Below, piece after piece: positions 61,266 through 64,000 of a DNA stretch of 64,000 nucleotides. The DNA comes from Reyranella sp. (lineage in GTDB: Bacteria > Pseudomonadota > Alphaproteobacteria > Reyranellales > Reyranellaceae): assembly GCF_017305915.1 (NCBI RefSeq), contig NZ_JAFKJN010000008.1, positions 227,062-291,061 on the forward strand. The letters are read 5' to 3'. Within the stretch, counting starts at the first letter, position 1; each line of letters begins with the position of its first letter. The notes below the pieces were generated by a model. The model saw nothing but the letters and a program-made list of their open reading frames with translations. It made no database searches and was not told where the DNA came from. The translations under genes and the position numbers were made by a program.

Positions 61266-62154
61266 TTACAAACGGCGCCGCCGCCCCGACCGCTTCCTGC
61301 CCTACCTCCTGCTGTCGCCCGCGCTCGTCCTGCTGGCCGGCATGATCTACCCGTTCGGGCTCGGCCTCTATTACAGCTTCACCAGCTACTGGCTGCAGTA
61401 TCCCAACCGCTTCCGCTTCGTCTGGCTCGACAACTACATCAACCTGGTCGAGGAGCCGCTGTTCGCCCGCGCCCTCGAATTCACGCTCGGCTTCACCGTG
61501 GCCGCCGTCGCGATCCAGGTCGGGCTGGGGCTGGCGGTGGCGCTGTTCCTGCACGCGCGCATCCCCGGCCGCGGCGCGATCCGCGCCCTGATGCTGATGC
61601 CGCTGATGATGCCGCCGGTGATCACCGCGCTGATGTGGAAGATCATGATGGCCTCGACCACCGCCGGCATCCTCAACTACCTGCTGTCGTTCGTGGGCGT
61701 CGATCCGGTGAACTGGTTCGGCTCGACCCAGGGCGCGGTGGTCTCGGTGATGATCATCGACACCTGGGGCAACCTGCCGTTCGTCGCGCTGATCCTGCTG
61801 GGCGGCCTGCAGGCGCTGCCGACCGAGCCCTACGAGGCGGCCAAGGTCGACGGCGCCGGCCCGATCACCACCCTGCGCTACGTCACGCTGCCGCTGCTCA
61901 GCCCGTTCATCGTGCTGGTCGTGCTGTTCCGGGCGATGGATTCGCTCCGCATCTTCGACGTGATCTACGCCACCACGCTCGGCGGGCCGAACGACGCGAC
62001 CACCAACCTGCACATCATGGCCTACCAGTATTCCTTCCAGTGGTTCCAGATGGGCAAGGGCATGGCGCAGGCGATCGTGCTGCTGCTGCTGGTCGTGGTG
62101 GTGAGCTACCTGCTGATGCGGCTGTGGAACAAGGCGGCGGAGAGCACCGTATGA
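61201..62154 (+). CDS. Carbohydrate-type ABC permease (MalF-like), N-terminus formed by repeat
   Basis: 317 residues if read from ATG 61201. GGAGGGGTC immediately upstream is a usable ribosome-binding site, but both it and the first ~20 codons (opening MTAALTPPSRMTAPPP) are part of a palindromic repeat. ATG 61252 (MNGEGYKRRRRPDRF) would give a more normal length but lacks a ribosome-binding site. Six membrane segments; the EAA loop is YEAAKVDGAGPITTLRYVTL. It overlaps the next permease gene by ATGA. Confidence 0.9.
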   Translation: MTAALTPPSRMTAPPPHMNGEGYKRRRRPDRFLPYLLLSPALVLLAGMIYPFGLGLYYSFTSYWLQYPNRFRFVWLDNYINLVEEPLFARALEFTLGFTVAAVAIQVGLGLAVALFLHARIPGRGAIRALMLMPLMMPPVITALMWKIMMASTTAGILNYLLSFVGVDPVNWFGSTQGAVVSVMIIDTWGNLPFVALILLGGLQALPTEPYEAAKVDGAGPITTLRYVTLPLLSPFIVLVVLFRAMDSLRIFDVIYATTLGGPNDATTNLHIMAYQYSFQWFQMGKGMAQAIVLLLLVVVVSYLLMRLWNKAAESTV

Positions 62155-63047
62155 CGACGGCCGTCGCCGCCTTGCCGACCGTCCGCAAGGCCGTGCCCAC
62201 CCGGCAATACGTCCGCCACGTCGTGGTCGCGCTGGCGGCGATCCTGCTGCTCGCCTGGACGGTCTTCCCGTTCTTCTGGATCCTGCTGACCTCGCTCAAG
62301 AGCCCGGGCGACATCCTGTCGGTTCCCCCGAAGTTCGTGTTCACGCCCACGATCGACAACTACGCCGCGCTGGTGATCGGCGAGCAGCGCGGGCAGTACT
62401 CCTCGACCCGGCCGGACTTCCCGCTGTTCTTCCTCAACAGCCTGATCATCTCGCTGGGCGCGGTGGCGCTGTCGGTGGTGGCCGGCATCCCGGCGGCCTA
62501 CGCGCTCGCGCGCTTCGAGTTCCCGTACAAGAACGGGTTCGCCTTCGTGCTGATGAGCTTCCGCTTCGTGCCGTTCATCGCCTTCGTGATCCCGCTCTAC
62601 CTGCTCTACCAGCGGCTCGGCCTCTACAACACGCATGCCGGCCTGATCTTCGCCTACCAGCTGATCACGCTGCCGTTCACCATCTGGATGCTGCGCAGCT
62701 TCTTCATGGAGATCCCGACGGAGATCCAGGAGGCGGCCAAGATCGACGGCTGCTCGTGGTTCGGCGTGCTGACCCGGGTGATCCTGCCGCTCAGCCTGCC
62801 AGGCGTCGCGGTCACGGTGATCCTGGGCTTCATGTTCTGCTGGAACGCCTTCAACTACCCGCTGATGCTGGCCGGCCGCCAGACCTTCCCGGTGACCGTC
62901 GGCGCCATCCAGTTCATCTCCTACGAGCAGGTGCTGTGGGGCCAGATGGCCGCCGCGACGATCGTTGCCGCCCTGCCGCAGTTGCTGCTGAGCCTGATGG
63001 TGCAGAAATACATCGTGCGCGGGCTGACGATGGGGGCGGTGCGGTGA
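62151..63047 (+). CDS. Carbohydrate-type ABC permease (MalG-like)
   Basis: 298 residues, six membrane segments. The EAA loop is IQEAAKIDGCSWFGVLTRVI and the end QKYIVRGLTMGAVR. Coupled to the upstream permease by ATGA. Together with the Tat-exported binding protein and IclR regulator it forms a sugar- or polyol-type importer whose ATPase must be encoded elsewhere. Confidence 0.93.
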   Translation: MTTAVAALPTVRKAVPTRQYVRHVVVALAAILLLAWTVFPFFWILLTSLKSPGDILSVPPKFVFTPTIDNYAALVIGEQRGQYSSTRPDFPLFFLNSLIISLGAVALSVVAGIPAAYALARFEFPYKNGFAFVLMSFRFVPFIAFVIPLYLLYQRLGLYNTHAGLIFAYQLITLPFTIWMLRSFFMEIPTEIQEAAKIDGCSWFGVLTRVILPLSLPGVAVTVILGFMFCWNAFNYPLMLAGRQTFPVTVGAIQFISYEQVLWGQMAAATIVAALPQLLLSLMVQKYIVRGLTMGAVR

Positions 63048-63162
63048 CTCCGCTCGTGCTGGTCGCCCTGAACCGCTGGGTCGCACCTCAGAGGGGCAGC
63101 GCGGGAATAGTCGTCGAAATTGAAGGTTGCATTCCCACCGCGTTCCCGGCGAGCTTCGGGAC

Positions 63163-63777
63163 ATGCAAAGCATTACAGTCGGGCGTGGCGTTGTTGTCAC
63201 CATCGAGCGCCTCAGGGAAGAAGTCCGCGATGTTGTCGGATGGCTCGATCTCAAAATGCGTACCGGGAAATACTCCTTTGGACTCGTGCTCGAACTGGCC
63301 CAACACGGATTGACGCGCTCATACAGTGTTCATGCCATCTACGATGAAATCGGGATTCTCGAAGCTAGCGATTCTCGACCCAGCGCGACGAAGCCAGCCA
63401 CCCCCTTTCTCAGGCCACCCCTAACCGGTCTCTGGCATAAGCACCACTTCCAGCCGCGCTTCCTTCCGAAGAATCTATGCCTTGAGCTCTCCAGGCCCGG
63501 CGCCATGGAAGAAATCTTCGCTCCACTCAATGGTCAATACGTATCGGATGTCGCTGATAGGTTAGCGTTCGAGACTGTGATTGGCAGCTACTCGAAACGA
63601 GCCACTCAAGGACGTCTGACGGGCGAGTTCATCGTGTACGAGCAACGGCCTGATGGTTCAAACTATTATCTGACTCTGGGTGGGCATGGTGAGTATGACG
63701 CGATACGAGAGAGAGTAGATGCCTATCGCGAATACGACGAAGAAATAAAAAGAGACAATCAGGACGGGAAAAGTTGA
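63163..63777 (+). CDS. Unrecognised protein of lower-GC composition
   Basis: About 204 residues from ATG 63163 (a TTG at 63127 is also possible). It opens MQSITVGRGVVVTIERLREE and ends in a highly charged tail (REYDEEIKRDNQDGKS). No membrane segment. A mid-part with HKHHFQPRFLP and the C-terminal YEQRPDGSNYYLTLGGHGEY look like a folded domain, but I know no family. Codon use has more A and T than its neighbours, suggesting transfer. It is the only gene after the ABC operon and may belong to an island continuing beyond the window. Confidence 0.65.
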   Translation: MQSITVGRGVVVTIERLREEVRDVVGWLDLKMRTGKYSFGLVLELAQHGLTRSYSVHAIYDEIGILEASDSRPSATKPATPFLRPPLTGLWHKHHFQPRFLPKNLCLELSRPGAMEEIFAPLNGQYVSDVADRLAFETVIGSYSKRATQGRLTGEFIVYEQRPDGSNYYLTLGGHGEYDAIRERVDAYREYDEEIKRDNQDGKS

Positions 63778-63811
63778 GCTTATCTCTTTGGTGTAGCTAT
63801 GGCGTTGGATC

Positions 63812-63841
63812 AAGCCGAGGCTAGCTACCCAGCCTCGGCTT
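63812..63841 (+). terminator. Hairpin downstream of the last gene
   Basis: AAGCCGAGGCT (63812-63822) and AGCCTCGGCTT (63831-63841) form an 11-bp perfect stem with an 8-base loop, 35 bp after the stop. No T run follows, so it is at most a weak intrinsic terminator. The remaining bases to 64000 show no gene or repeat. Confidence 0.5.
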
Positions 63842-64000
63842 GGCGCGCATGCCTAGGGAAGGTCTGACCAAGTCACGCAATGACGGCGTCGCCGGTCCTT
63901 GGTCTCGTAGTCGGCTCTTTTCCGTCGGAAGCCGTCACGAATGGGCGCAGAAGGCTCCGTATTTGCGGTGAGGTGCCGGCGTTCTCGCTGTCTCGCCCCT

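Overview
The window is GC-rich, densely coded DNA with many ATGA/GTGA stop-start overlaps. It carries many ABC uptake systems, class III nucleotide cyclases, small enzymes of the VOC, SRPBCC and DUF899 types, and Tat-type signal peptides. This fits a metabolically versatile alphaproteobacterium; a soil or water Rhodospirillales/Hyphomicrobiales-like organism (Reyranella-like is my guess) is plausible, but there is no rRNA or marker gene here to fix the taxon. I saw no tRNA, rRNA or CRISPR array.

Layout. 1-1.9 kb: end of an envelope O-acylation locus (SGNH hydrolase end, MBOAT acyltransferase, small membrane protein). 2-7.2 kb: FAA hydrolase, an alpha/beta hydrolase plus TetR pair, a membrane adenylate cyclase coupled to a gamma-glutamylcyclotransferase-like gene, and a heme-binding beta-barrel protein. 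7.3-10.2 kb: a five-gene minus-strand operon led by an ArsR regulator. 10.2-12.7 kb: a coupled DUF72, alpha/beta hydrolase, cyclase operon. 12.7-17.1 kb: an RND efflux adaptor and pump. 17.6-19.5 kb: an 8-oxoguanine-deaminase-like amidohydrolase and a VOC protein. 19.6-25.8 kb: a giant SARP/cyclase/ATPase/TPR regulator, a nest of very small minus-strand genes, and the deleted remnant of a second such regulator.

25.8-37.2 kb is an accessory block between the regulator remnant and an intact radC (37.2-38.2 kb). Three displaced copies of the last ~165 bp of radC punctuate it and delimit three cargo segments: a carbohydrate-type ABC system with two permease pairs and one binding protein; an exported GMC oxidoreductase; and an O-methyltransferase with a MarR regulator and a periplasmic binding protein. 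The pattern is what repeated integration at the 3' end of radC would leave, although no integrase is present in the window.

38.2-41.7 kb: serine hydrolase, methionine aminopeptidase, a CinA-N protein, and a BrnA antitoxin with a broken BrnT toxin. 42-51.7 kb: an AbrB-type membrane protein, amidase, VOC protein, Asp/Glu racemase family protein and a complete branched-chain-type ABC transporter (binding protein, LivH, LivG, LivF, LivM) ending in an FAD oxidoreductase, read as one uptake-and-degradation unit. 51.7-58.7 kb: an SBF-type transporter, an exported HExxH protein coupled to a creatininase homologue, a CinA homologue, a methyltransferase, an AhpD-like protein and a Deg-type protease. 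58.7-63 kb: IclR regulator and a sugar ABC system without its own ATPase. The last kilobase holds one unrecognised gene of visibly lower GC.

Four kinds of interspersed repeat stand out. The most striking is a 125-bp double-hairpin element present three times, each time at a TAG stop codon and twice exactly where convergent genes would share CTAG.
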